Shown piece after piece: positions 8,363 to 16,553 of a stretch of DNA of 64,000 nucleotides; position 1 is the first letter of the stretch, and each line of letters opens with the position of its first letter. The stretch lies in contig NZ_AUEW01000001.1 in assembly GCF_000426185.1 (NCBI RefSeq), positions 682,001-746,000 on the forward strand, written 5' to 3'. The DNA is from Cellulomonas sp. URHD0024 (GTDB taxonomy: Bacteria; Actinomycetota; Actinomycetes; Actinomycetales; Cellulomonadaceae). Both the position numbers and the translations under genes were made by a program. Under the pieces are notes generated by a model. It saw only the letters and a program-made list of their open reading frames with translations, was not told the origin of the DNA and did no database searches.

Positions 8363-9240
8363 CCCTTGAGCGCACCCGACATGAAGCCGCGTACGTAGTG
8401 TCGTTGGAGCATGAGGAAGAGCACGATGCAGGGCACCGCCAGCACGACCACCCCGGCCTCGGTCGCGCCGTAGTCGATGACGCCCTGGACCTGGACCCGC
8501 AGGTTCGAGACGGCGAGCGGCAGCGTCATCTTGTTCGTGTCGTTGATGAGGATCAGCGGGGCGAAGAAGTCGTTCCAGGCCGCGAGGAACGCGAACAGCC
8601 CGACGGTGATCAGGCCGGGCCGCACGGCCGGGAGCAGCACCCGCCACAGGGCCGAGAACGACGAGCAGCCGTCGACCAGGGCCGCCTCGTCGAGCTCGCG
8701 CGGGACGGACTCGAACGAGATCCGCATCATGAACGTCGAGAACGGCAGCTGGAACATGGTGAGCACCAGCGCGACCCCGACGAGCGAGTTCGAGAGACCC
8801 ACCTTGTTGAGCAGCACGTAGAGAGGGATCAGGAGCGACGCGTACGGGACCATCAGGATCGCCAGCGTGAGCATGAAGAGCAGGTTCCGGCCGGGGAACT
8901 TGAACCGTGCGAAGGCGTACCCGCCGAGCGTCGAGATGACGAGCGTGAGCACCACGCACAGCCCGGACATGAACACGGAGTTCGCCAGGTACTGCCAGAT
9001 GCCGGCCTGGTAGTGCGCGAGCGTGACGTAGTTCCCGAAGCCCCAGCCGTCGACCTGTCCGGTCCCTGGGTGAGGCGACACCGAGGCGACGGACGTCCAC
9101 ACCAACGGGTACAGGAAGATGATCGCGAGGGCGCCGGAGAACACCCAGAACGGCGTGCGCATCGCGACGCCGCCGATCCGGGTGGTCGGCGCGGCCGGGC
9201 GGGCCGGAGCCACCGTCGGGCGCTCGGTCGTCGAGGTCAT
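8359..9240 (-). CDS. Carbohydrate ABC transporter permease, MalG type
   Basis: A 293-aa inner-membrane permease of the CUT1 family with six predicted membrane segments after a 28-residue cytoplasmic tail. The EAA loop that docks the ATPase is ELDEAALVDGCSSFSALWRVLLPAVRPGL. It partners with the MalF-type permease just upstream (7-base gap) and the binding protein. No ATPase gene is in this operon, so a shared MsiK-type ATPase encoded elsewhere is expected, as is common in actinobacteria. Given the GH127 neighbour, the cargo is probably a beta-linked arabino-oligosaccharide. Confidence 0.9.
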   Translation of the reverse strand: MTSTTERPTVAPARPAAPTTRIGGVAMRTPFWVFSGALAIIFLYPLVWTSVASVSPHPGTGQVDGWGFGNYVTLAHYQAGIWQYLANSVFMSGLCVVLTLVISTLGGYAFARFKFPGRNLLFMLTLAILMVPYASLLIPLYVLLNKVGLSNSLVGVALVLTMFQLPFSTFMMRISFESVPRELDEAALVDGCSSFSALWRVLLPAVRPGLITVGLFAFLAAWNDFFAPLILINDTNKMTLPLAVSNLRVQVQGVIDYGATEAGVVVLAVPCIVLFLMLQRHYVRGFMSGALKG

Positions 9241-9247
9241 GGTCGCC

Positions 9248-10156
9248 TCAGTTCTCGCCCGAGCCGCGGAAGGCCCGCAGCTGGACGACGTTGATGATCA
9301 CGAGGGCGGCCAGCACGATGACCGAGATCGCCGCGGCGACGCCCAGGTCGTTCTGGCCCTGGAACGCGACCGAGTAGATGAGCTGGACGACCGTGATGGT
9401 GCTGTTGTCGGGTCCGCCCTTGGTCAGGATGTAGAACTGCTCGAACGCCAGCAGCGAACCGGTCACGCACAAGATCGTCGTGAGCGCGATCGTCGGCTTG
9501 AGCAGCGGGATCGTGATGTCCCGGAAGGTCCGCCAGACACCGGCGCCGTCCATCCGGGCCGCCTCGTACAGCTCCCCCGGGATGGCCTGCAGCCCGACGA
9601 GCATGAGCAGCATGTAGAACCCGGCGAACCGCCAGACGACGAGGAACAGCGTCGAGGCCAGCGCGGCGTTCGGTGAGCCGAGGAACGACCAGCCGAAGTG
9701 GTTCATGATCGGCGCGAACGGGCCGGCGAGCGGCGAGTAGAGGACGTAGAACAGCAACGACGCCGAGGCGAGACCGAGGGCGCTGGGGACGAGGAACGCG
9801 GTGCGCAGGAACCCCTTCCAGCGCGACGACTCCTGCACCAGGAGCGCGAGGCCGAGCCCGATCGAGATCAGCAGGATGGTGGCGAGCACCGTGTACTTCA
9901 GCGTGAACCGGATGGACGCCCAGAAGAAGCGGTTGTCCACGGCGTTCGTGAAGTTGTCCGGGAAGTTGATGCCCTGGTCCCCGGCGAGGAGCGGCCACTG
10001 CGACGCGCTCATGCGGAAGACGAGGATCAAGGGGATGACGAACAGGACGATCACGAACAGGGCAGTGGGCGCCGCGTAGGCCCAGCCCCGGAGGCCGGCG
10101 CGGTTGGCCCGGCGGTTCGTCGTGGCTGCGGTGAGCCGGGCGGTCTGGATCGACAT
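9248..10156 (-). CDS. Carbohydrate ABC transporter permease, MalF type
   Basis: A 302-aa CUT1 permease, with a first membrane segment at about residues 27-50 (YAAPTALFVIVLFVIPLILVF) and the EAA loop GELYEAARMDGAGVWRTFRDITIPLLKPT. It forms the heterodimeric channel with the MalG-type protein. The start at 10156 is supported by GAGAGGTG upstream. It is separated from the binding-protein gene by an 86-base gap that holds a large hairpin, which may lower permease expression relative to the binding protein. Confidence 0.9.
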   Translation of the reverse strand: MSIQTARLTAATTNRRANRAGLRGWAYAAPTALFVIVLFVIPLILVFRMSASQWPLLAGDQGINFPDNFTNAVDNRFFWASIRFTLKYTVLATILLISIGLGLALLVQESSRWKGFLRTAFLVPSALGLASASLLFYVLYSPLAGPFAPIMNHFGWSFLGSPNAALASTLFLVVWRFAGFYMLLMLVGLQAIPGELYEAARMDGAGVWRTFRDITIPLLKPTIALTTILCVTGSLLAFEQFYILTKGGPDNSTITVVQLIYSVAFQGQNDLGVAAAISVIVLAALVIINVVQLRAFRGSGEN

Positions 10157-10185
10157 GGTGCACCTCTCGTCGGTCGGTCGGACCC

Positions 10186-10231
10186 GCTCCGCCCGTGGGT
10201 GCCGTGTGCCTTCGGCACCCACCGGCGGAGC
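10186..10231 (-). terminator. Intercistronic hairpin between binding protein and permeases
   Basis: A 17-bp stem (8 bp plus 9 bp around a single mismatch) with a 10-nt loop, lying after the binding-protein stop and before the MalF-type start. It probably acts as a partial terminator or a 3'-end stabiliser, as known from sugar ABC operons. Confidence 0.7.
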
Positions 10232-10242
10232 AGCGGCAAGGA

Positions 10243-11559
10243 CTACTGGCCGAGCACCGAGGTGATCGCGTCGTTGTCCGGGTCGACCGAGCTGCCGTCA
10301 CCGAGGACGGCGTTGCGCACGAGCGTCAGCCAGGGGCTGTCCGGGGCGTTGAACGCCTGCTGGAAGTTCAGCGACACCGGGGTGTCGCCCTGGCCGGCCA
10401 CGGTGTTGATCGTCACCAGTCGGGGGTCCTTCTTGGCGTAGGCGTTGTCCGCCAGGTCGCTGCGCGAGACGACGTCGTTGTCCTTGGCGAGCACCTCGAC
10501 CTGGGCGTCCTCCGACATCATCCAGGACAGGAAGTTCCACGCCTGCGACGCCTTGGTCGAGTCCTTGGAGACGCCGATCCCGTCGCCTCCGACGAACGTC
10601 GACGCGCCGCCCTTGGGTCCGGGGATCCCCGCGACGCCGACGTCGAAGCCGGTGGTCGACGAGAGCAGCGTGGCCGGGTAGAGCATCTCGCCGACCTTGC
10701 CCGAGGTGAACCCGGCGGTCCAGGTGGGGCCAGCCTCGTCCTTGGACGACGGGAGCACGGCGCCCGCATCCCACATGTCCTTCCAGGCGGAGTAGACGCT
10801 CTTCGCGGTGTCGCTGTTGAGCAGCGACTCGGTGCCCTCGGGGTTCATCACCTCGTCACCGTCGGCCCAGACCGAGGGGAACCAGGTGAAGACGAGGCAG
10901 CCGCCGCAGTTCAGGCCCGTGGCCGTGCCGTAGGTGTCCGGCTTGTTGAGCGCCTGGATCGCCTTGGCGTTGGCGACGTACTCGGTGAGGTTGGCCGGAC
11001 CCTTCTCGGGGTCGAGGCCGGCTTCCTTGTACAGGTCCTTGTTCCAGAAGAGCATCGACAGGTCGAGAACGAACGGCAGGACGTGCTCCTTGCCGTCCTG
11101 GGTGCCCGCGGCGAGGTGGCCCTTGTTGATGGCGTCCTTGTAGCTCAGCGCGTCGATCTGGGCGGTGAGGTCCTGGAACAGGCCCTGCTTGACCCAGTTG
11201 GGCACGTAGACGATGTCGGCGGCGAACAGGTCGGGCAGGTCCCCGGACCCGGCGGCTGCGCCGACCTTCGCCACGTAGTCGTCGTTCGGTACCACCGTGA
11301 GCTCGACCTGGTTCTTGTGCGACGAGTTGTACGCAGCCACCAGGAGCTTGGCCTGCTTCTCCAGCGGCGCGCGCGTCCACAGGGTGAGCTTGCTGCCGTC
11401 GTCCGTCCCGTCGGTGCCGGCCGTCACGGCGGCGCTCGCGCCGCCCGAGCTCGTGTCGTCCTTCGCACTCGTGCAGGCCGCCAGACCGACCAGCAGGCCG
11501 GCCGTGACCAACCCGGCGAGCAGGCCTCGACCCGTCGTCCGGGTTCGGGTGATCCTCAT
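10243..11559 (-). CDS. Extracellular solute-binding lipoprotein, CUT1 sugar ABC transporter
   Basis: A 438-aa sugar-binding lipoprotein. Residues 1-25 are a lipoprotein signal peptide ending in the lipobox LAAC. The mature part is a family-1 extracellular binding protein (e.g. LTLWTRAPLEKQAKLLVAAYN near the N-terminus). It sits outside the membrane and delivers substrate to the two permeases encoded downstream. The ATG at 11559 has GAGGAGAC upstream; longer starts would add a charged leader before the signal peptide. It is first in the operon, divergent from a LacI-family gene. Confidence 0.9.
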   Translation of the reverse strand: MRITRTRTTGRGLLAGLVTAGLLVGLAACTSAKDDTSSGGASAAVTAGTDGTDDGSKLTLWTRAPLEKQAKLLVAAYNSSHKNQVELTVVPNDDYVAKVGAAAGSGDLPDLFAADIVYVPNWVKQGLFQDLTAQIDALSYKDAINKGHLAAGTQDGKEHVLPFVLDLSMLFWNKDLYKEAGLDPEKGPANLTEYVANAKAIQALNKPDTYGTATGLNCGGCLVFTWFPSVWADGDEVMNPEGTESLLNSDTAKSVYSAWKDMWDAGAVLPSSKDEAGPTWTAGFTSGKVGEMLYPATLLSSTTGFDVGVAGIPGPKGGASTFVGGDGIGVSKDSTKASQAWNFLSWMMSEDAQVEVLAKDNDVVSRSDLADNAYAKKDPRLVTINTVAGQGDTPVSLNFQQAFNAPDSPWLTLVRNAVLGDGSSVDPDNDAITSVLGQ

Positions 11560-11619
11560 GCTGTCTCCTCGTGCTCTTCGTCGAGCGGGTGCCGTCTGCG
11601 GCGGCACTCCGGGGTTCAT

Positions 11620-11716
11620 GGGCGAAAACGCCCTATCGGTGATGGTGCGTACTTGAAGCGCGATGGCCTCGAGTACCTGGGAGGACGCATTTCCGAAACT
11701 CACCGAAAAGGTTTTC
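11620..11716. promoter_or_regulatory. Promoter region with three inverted repeats between sugar operon and lacI
   Basis: The 262-bp divergent gap holds GGGCG-AAAA-CGCCC at 11620-11633, the 9-bp palindrome TTTCCGAAA at 11690-11698 and GAAAAGGTTTTC (5-bp arms) at 11705-11716. The last two are AT-rich islands in GC-rich DNA, about the size of LacI-family operators, and they differ from the ATGTTA-type operators near araB. The adjacent LacI protein is the natural candidate ligand. Confidence 0.4.
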
Positions 11717-11821
11717 TGAAGATAGATCGGCCAGGGGTAGCGCGTCAACCATCTGGTGCGGTTACAGTTCGATCACGACGCGACGAGGCAACCCTCGTCG
11801 GCGACAGGTGGAGGGGGTCCC

Positions 11822-12844
11822 GTGGCACGCACACCGCCCGCACGAGCGGTCACGCTCTCCGACGTCGCCCGGCTGGCGGGCGTCTCCCTGGCGACCGCCT
11901 CGAAGGCGCTCAACGGCCGTGACCAGGTCAAGGACTCGACGCGGCAGCGCGTGGTGGACGCCGCCGAGCAGCTGTCGTTCAGCCCGAACCCGATCGCCCG
12001 GAGCCTGCTGGCGGGCCGTACCGGGACCGTCGGCCTGCTGACCAGCGACCTCGAAGGTCGCTTCGTCATCCCCATCCTGATGGGCGCCGAGGACGCGTTC
12101 GGCGCCGGGCAGGTCAACGTGTTCCTCTGCGACGCGCGCGGCGACACGATCCGCGAGCAGTACCACCTGAAAGCCTTGCTGACCCGTCGGGTCGACGGTC
12201 TGATCGTCGTCGGCAGGCAGACCGATCCCCGGCCCTCCCTCGGCCACGACATCCCGGTGCCGGTCGTCTACGCCTACGCACCGTCGGACGACCCGTCGGA
12301 CCTGTCGATCACGCCGGACAACGTGCACGCAGGGCGGATGGCCGTCGAGCACCTGGTGTCGTGCGGGCGCACCAGGATCGCGCACATCACGGGCGAGCAC
12401 GCGTACGCCGCCGCGCGCGACCGCGCGCAGGGCGTGCTGGCCGCCCTGGAGGACGCCGACCTGGAGCTCGTCGGTGACGTGATGTACAGCGAGTGGTCCG
12501 AGCGCTGGGGTCGCGACGCGGCCGCCATGCTGCTCGCCCAGCACCCCGAGGTCGACGCCGTGCTCTGCGGCTCCGACCAGATCGCGCGCGGCGTCCTGGA
12601 CACCGCGCGCGACCTGCACCGGACCGTCCCCGACGACCTGGCCGTCATGGGCTTCGACAACTGGGAGGTGCTGACCACCAACGCGCGGCCGGAGCTCACC
12701 AGCATCGACGCCAACCTCAAGCACCTCGGACGCACGGCAGCCCAGCGCGTGTTCGCCGCGCTGGACGCCGTCGAGCTCGGCTCCGGGACCGAGTACGTCG
12801 AGGGTCGGCTCGTCATCCGAGGGTCCACGGTCCCCCGCCGCTAA
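11822..12844 (+). CDS. LacI-family transcriptional regulator (GH127/CUT1 operon)
   Basis: A 340-aa repressor. Residues 10-55 form the LacI helix-turn-helix with hinge (VTLSDVARLAGVSLATASKALNG), followed by a periplasmic-binding-protein-like effector domain with the usual GRMAVEHLV and VMGFDNWEV motifs. GTG at 11822 follows GGTGGAGGG. It is divergent from the binding protein/permease/GH127 operon, which it probably controls in response to an arabinoside. Its stop codon overlaps that of the convergent permease gene by three bases, so no terminator fits between them. Confidence 0.9.
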   Translation: MARTPPARAVTLSDVARLAGVSLATASKALNGRDQVKDSTRQRVVDAAEQLSFSPNPIARSLLAGRTGTVGLLTSDLEGRFVIPILMGAEDAFGAGQVNVFLCDARGDTIREQYHLKALLTRRVDGLIVVGRQTDPRPSLGHDIPVPVVYAYAPSDDPSDLSITPDNVHAGRMAVEHLVSCGRTRIAHITGEHAYAAARDRAQGVLAALEDADLELVGDVMYSEWSERWGRDAAAMLLAQHPEVDAVLCGSDQIARGVLDTARDLHRTVPDDLAVMGFDNWEVLTTNARPELTSIDANLKHLGRTAAQRVFAALDAVELGSGTEYVEGRLVIRGSTVPRR

Positions 12845-13860
12845 CGCCTCCGGATCGCCAGGAGCCGCTGCAGGACGACGAACACCAGCAGCAGTGCGCC
12901 GATGAAGATCTTGGTCCACCAGGAGCTGAGGGTGCCCTGGAACGTGATGATCGTCTGGATCAGCCCGAGCACCACGACGCCGAGCACGGACCCCAGCACG
13001 AAGCCGCTGCCGCCGGTCAGCAGCGTTCCGCCGATGACCACGGCGGCGATGGCGTCCAGCTCCATGCCCACGCCCGTCAGCGAGTAGCCGGACCGCGAGA
13101 ACACGGCGAAGAGGAGACCACCGATGCCCGCGCACGTCCCGCTGATGACGTAGACGAGGACCTTCGTGCGTGCGACCGGCAGCCCCATGAGACGGGCCGA
13201 CTGCTCGCTGCCGCCGATCGCGTAGACCGTGCGACCGAACCGTGTGTAGTGCAGCGTGACGAACGCGATCACCACGACGGCGAGCGAGATGACGCCGCTC
13301 GGAGTGAGGACGAACGTCCCGTAGACCGGCCATCGCGTGGTCGAGAGGGAGACGATCACCGGGTCCGCGATGGGGATCGACTCCGGCGCGACGATGTAGC
13401 ACAGGCCCCGGGCGAGGAACATCGCCGCCAGCGTCGCGATGAACGGTTGTATCTCGAAGACGTGGACCATCAGGCCGACGGCCAACCCGATGAGCGTGCC
13501 CACCAGGACCGCCACGGGGATCGTGAAGGCAGCGCTCCACCCGTGCGTGAACATCCACGCCGAGACGCAGGTGGACAGGGCGAGCACCGCGCCGACCGAC
13601 AGGTCGATGCCGCCCGTGAGGATCACGAACGTCATGCCCACGGCGAGCACGACGAGGAACCCGTTGTTGATGAGCACGTTGGCCATGACGCGGCCCGTGA
13701 GGAAGTTCTCGTAGAGGTGCCCGCCGATGGCGAGCATCGCGATGAGCACGATGACGGTGCCGAGCACGGGGATGTAGCGGTCGTCGATCCGGAACCTGCG
13801 GCGGGTGGCCGTCGTCGAGGAGTCGGAGACTGTCCGCGAGGTGAGCTGGTCGGTCGCCAT
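12841..13860 (-). CDS. yjfF: CUT2 sugar ABC permease, YjfF-like
   Basis: A 339-aa ribose/galactofuranose-type permease with about ten membrane segments and the family motif GMTFVILTGGIDLSVGAVLALS. Together with the YtfT-like protein it makes the channel of a furanose importer. Its start overlaps the YtfT-like stop by one base (TGATG). It is last of four genes (binding protein, ATPase, two permeases). In E. coli YtfQRT-YjfF imports galactofuranose. Here the surrounding ara genes make L-arabinofuranose an alternative cargo, which is inferred. Confidence 0.87.
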   Translation of the reverse strand: MATDQLTSRTVSDSSTTATRRRFRIDDRYIPVLGTVIVLIAMLAIGGHLYENFLTGRVMANVLINNGFLVVLAVGMTFVILTGGIDLSVGAVLALSTCVSAWMFTHGWSAAFTIPVAVLVGTLIGLAVGLMVHVFEIQPFIATLAAMFLARGLCYIVAPESIPIADPVIVSLSTTRWPVYGTFVLTPSGVISLAVVVIAFVTLHYTRFGRTVYAIGGSEQSARLMGLPVARTKVLVYVISGTCAGIGGLLFAVFSRSGYSLTGVGMELDAIAAVVIGGTLLTGGSGFVLGSVLGVVVLGLIQTIITFQGTLSSWWTKIFIGALLLVFVVLQRLLAIRRR

Positions 13861-14894
13861 CAGGCCGAGACCTCCACGGACGCAGGGACGGGGGCGACGG
13901 CTGGTCGACGTCGACCCCACGAGCTGTTCCGCACCTTGGGCGACTGCAGCAGGCAGACGACGATCACGACGAGCGCCTTGAACAGCGACACGGCGTTGGC
14001 CGGGATGCCGAGGATCGTGATGGCGAGGGTGAGCGTCGTGATCACGAGGGCGCCGACGAGCGTGCCTGCGAGGGAGAACTTGCCACCCGCGAGCGACGTA
14101 CCTCCGATCACCACCGCGAGGATGGCGTCGAGCTCGATGAACAGGCCGGCGTTGTTCGCGTCGGCCGCCATCGTGTCCGCACTCTTGATGAAGCCCGCGA
14201 TGCACGCGAAGAGTGCGCACAGGATGTAGACGGTCCAGATGATCGTCCGCGCCCGCACGCCGGCGAGCCGGCTGGCCGACGGGTTGATGCCGACCGCCTC
14301 GATGAGCACCCCGAGGGCGGTGCGCCGCGTCACCAGGGCGGTGACCAGGAAGAAGAATCCCGCGATCAGCGCCGCGTTGGGCAACCCGAGGGTGTACCCC
14401 GATGCGAGGGACTTGTAGGGCGCGCTGGTGACCGTCGTGATCTGGCCGCCGGTGATGAGCATCGCGATGCCACGGCCGGCGGTCATGAGGACCAGGGTCG
14501 CGATGATCGGTTGGATGCCCACCACGGCGATGAGGAAGCCGTTCCAGACCCCGATGACCAGGCAGATCAGCAGCGCGGTACCCATCGCTGCGGCCACCGT
14601 GGCGACCGAGCCGGGGTCCGGGGACGAGGCGATCTGGGTCAGCGCGACGGCTCCAGCGATCGCCATGACGGCGCCGACCGAGAGGTCGATGCCGCGGGTC
14701 GCGATCACCAGGGTCATGCCGAGCGCGACGAGCAGGAGCACGCTGGTGCGACGGATGACGTCGATCGGTCCGCCGAAGAGGTGACCGTCACGCACCTCGA
14801 TGTCGAGGAACGTGTGCGACTTGAGCACGCTGGCCAGCAGCAGGGCGAGGAGCGCGACGACAGGCCAGAACAGACGGTGGCGGGTGATGCTCAT
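13860..14894 (-). CDS. ytfT: CUT2 sugar ABC permease, YtfT-like
   Basis: A 344-aa permease with about nine or ten membrane segments and the signature GMTLVIATRGIDLSVGAVMAIAG. It is the second channel subunit of the furanose importer. The start overlaps the ATPase stop by ATGA, which gives tight translational coupling and fits stoichiometric assembly. The C-terminal tail is basic and cytoplasmic. Confidence 0.88.
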   Translation of the reverse strand: MSITRHRLFWPVVALLALLLASVLKSHTFLDIEVRDGHLFGGPIDVIRRTSVLLLVALGMTLVIATRGIDLSVGAVMAIAGAVALTQIASSPDPGSVATVAAAMGTALLICLVIGVWNGFLIAVVGIQPIIATLVLMTAGRGIAMLITGGQITTVTSAPYKSLASGYTLGLPNAALIAGFFFLVTALVTRRTALGVLIEAVGINPSASRLAGVRARTIIWTVYILCALFACIAGFIKSADTMAADANNAGLFIELDAILAVVIGGTSLAGGKFSLAGTLVGALVITTLTLAITILGIPANAVSLFKALVVIVVCLLQSPKVRNSSWGRRRPAVAPVPASVEVSA

Positions 14895-16456
14895 GCCTCG
14901 GAACCTCCACTCGCGATCAGGTGGACGACGTCGTCGGTGGTCACGTCGTCGTCGTTGACGATCTCGGCCACCTTGCGGCGGTCGCGCAGGACGGCTATCC
15001 GGTGGGACAACCGCAGTACCTCCTCCAGCTCGGCCGAGATGAACACGACGGCCATGCCCTCGGAGGCGAGCTCCGCGACGAGACGCTGGATCTCGGCCTT
15101 CGCGCCCACGTCGATGCCGCGGGTGGGCTCGTCGAGGATCAGCAGCCTGGGCTGGGTGGCCAGCCACCGCGCGAGCAGGACCTTCTGCTGGTTGCCCCCG
15201 GAGAGGTTGCCCGCGAGGGCGTCGGGGTTCGCCGGACGGATGCCCAGCGCCTTGATGTACCCGTCCACGACCTCGTCGGTCTTGCGCCGCGACACGCGCC
15301 GGAGCCAGCCACGCTCGGCTTGCAGGCCGAGCGTGATGTTCTCGCGGACGGTCAGGTCACCGACGATGCCCTCGGTCTTGCGGCTCTCCGAGGAGTAGAC
15401 GATCCCGCGCGCCAGCGCGGACCGGGGGGTGCGGAGCCTGGTCGGCTCCCCCTGCACGCGGATCTCTCCCCGGTCGGCCCGGTCGGCGCCGTACAGCAGG
15501 CGTGCGAGCTCGGTGCGCCCCGAGCCCAGCAGACCGGCGAGGCCGACGACCTCGCCCGAGTACACGTCCAGGTCGAACGGCTCGATCGACCCCTTGCGGC
15601 CCAGCCCGATCGCCTGCACCAAGGGCGCGGTGTCGGACCGTTCGGCGACGGAGCGCTTGGGCGCCTCCTCCAGCTGCTCGAGGACGGCGAGCTCCCGGCC
15701 GATCATCTTCTGCACCAGCTCGACGCGGGGCAGCTCGGACGGACGGTACTCGCCGACCAGAGAGCCGTTGCGCAGGACCGTCAGCCGGTCGCTGATCGCG
15801 TAGACCTGGTCGAGGAAGTGCGAGACGAACAGGATCGCGACGCCGCGGTCGCGCAGCGCGCGGACCACGTCGAAGAGCCGCGCCACCTCGTCGGCGTCCA
15901 GGCTGGACGTCGGTTCGTCGAGGACCAGCACCCGGGCGTCCACGACCATCGCCCGCGAGATCGCCACCAGCTGCTGCACGGCGAGCGAGTGCGAGGCCAG
16001 CGGCGACCTCGGGTCGATGTCGAGGTTGAGGGTCCGCAGGTGCTCGCGGGCCTCTCGGCGCGTCGTCGGCCAGTCGATCATCCCCGCTCGGCGCACCTCG
16101 TGGCCGAGCATGATGTTCTCGGCCACGGACAGGTTGTCGCAGAGGTTGACCTCTTGGTAGACCGTGCTGATCCCGACCTCCTGCGCCTGGGCGGGCCCGG
16201 AGAACGACCGCTCCTCACCGTCCACGACGATGCGGCCGGCGTCGATCGCGTACACGCCGGTCAGGGCCTTGATGAGGGTCGACTTCCCGGCTCCGTTCTC
16301 GCCCATGAGCGAGTGCACCTCGCCCGGGAAGAGACGGAAGTCGACGCCGTCGAGCGCCTTGACGCCCGGAAAGCTGAGGGTGATCCCCGTCATCACGACG
16401 ATCGGAGGGACGAGCTGTTCGTCGGCGGCACCCGACGACATATCGGTGGTGGTCAT
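14891..16456 (-). CDS. ytfR: Sugar ABC transporter ATPase with two nucleotide domains, YtfR-like
   Basis: A 521-aa cytoplasmic ATPase with two fused ABC domains, as in RbsA/YtfR. The first has Walker A GENGAGKST and Walker B LVLDEPTSSLD with a weak signature region. The second has a degenerate P-loop (GLLGSGRTE) but a full LSGGNQQKV signature and LLILDEPTRGID. Start choice: two ATGs are adjacent (16459 and 16456). AAGG lies only 3 bases before the first, so the second is better spaced. The gene follows the binding-protein gene after a perfect 15-bp hairpin. Confidence 0.9.
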   Translation of the reverse strand: MTTTDMSSGAADEQLVPPIVVMTGITLSFPGVKALDGVDFRLFPGEVHSLMGENGAGKSTLIKALTGVYAIDAGRIVVDGEERSFSGPAQAQEVGISTVYQEVNLCDNLSVAENIMLGHEVRRAGMIDWPTTRREAREHLRTLNLDIDPRSPLASHSLAVQQLVAISRAMVVDARVLVLDEPTSSLDADEVARLFDVVRALRDRGVAILFVSHFLDQVYAISDRLTVLRNGSLVGEYRPSELPRVELVQKMIGRELAVLEQLEEAPKRSVAERSDTAPLVQAIGLGRKGSIEPFDLDVYSGEVVGLAGLLGSGRTELARLLYGADRADRGEIRVQGEPTRLRTPRSALARGIVYSSESRKTEGIVGDLTVRENITLGLQAERGWLRRVSRRKTDEVVDGYIKALGIRPANPDALAGNLSGGNQQKVLLARWLATQPRLLILDEPTRGIDVGAKAEIQRLVAELASEGMAVVFISAELEEVLRLSHRIAVLRDRRKVAEIVNDDDVTTDDVVHLIASGGSEA

Positions 16457-16505
16457 CATCGACCTTTCGTCCGAGCCGACCTCGTTCGGTGGCCGGTAGG
16501 AGGAA

Positions 16506-16538
16506 CCGCTCCCCGGGGCAGTCTGCCCCGGGGAGCGG
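16506..16538 (-). terminator. Perfect 15-bp hairpin after the ytfQ-like gene
   Basis: CCGCTCCCCGGGGCA pairs perfectly with its complement across a 3-nt loop, 15 bases past the binding-protein stop. It occupies the same relative place as the hairpin at 10186 in the other sugar importer and probably sets the excess of binding protein over membrane subunits. Confidence 0.75.
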
Positions 16539-16553
16539 CAGGACGCTCGTCGG

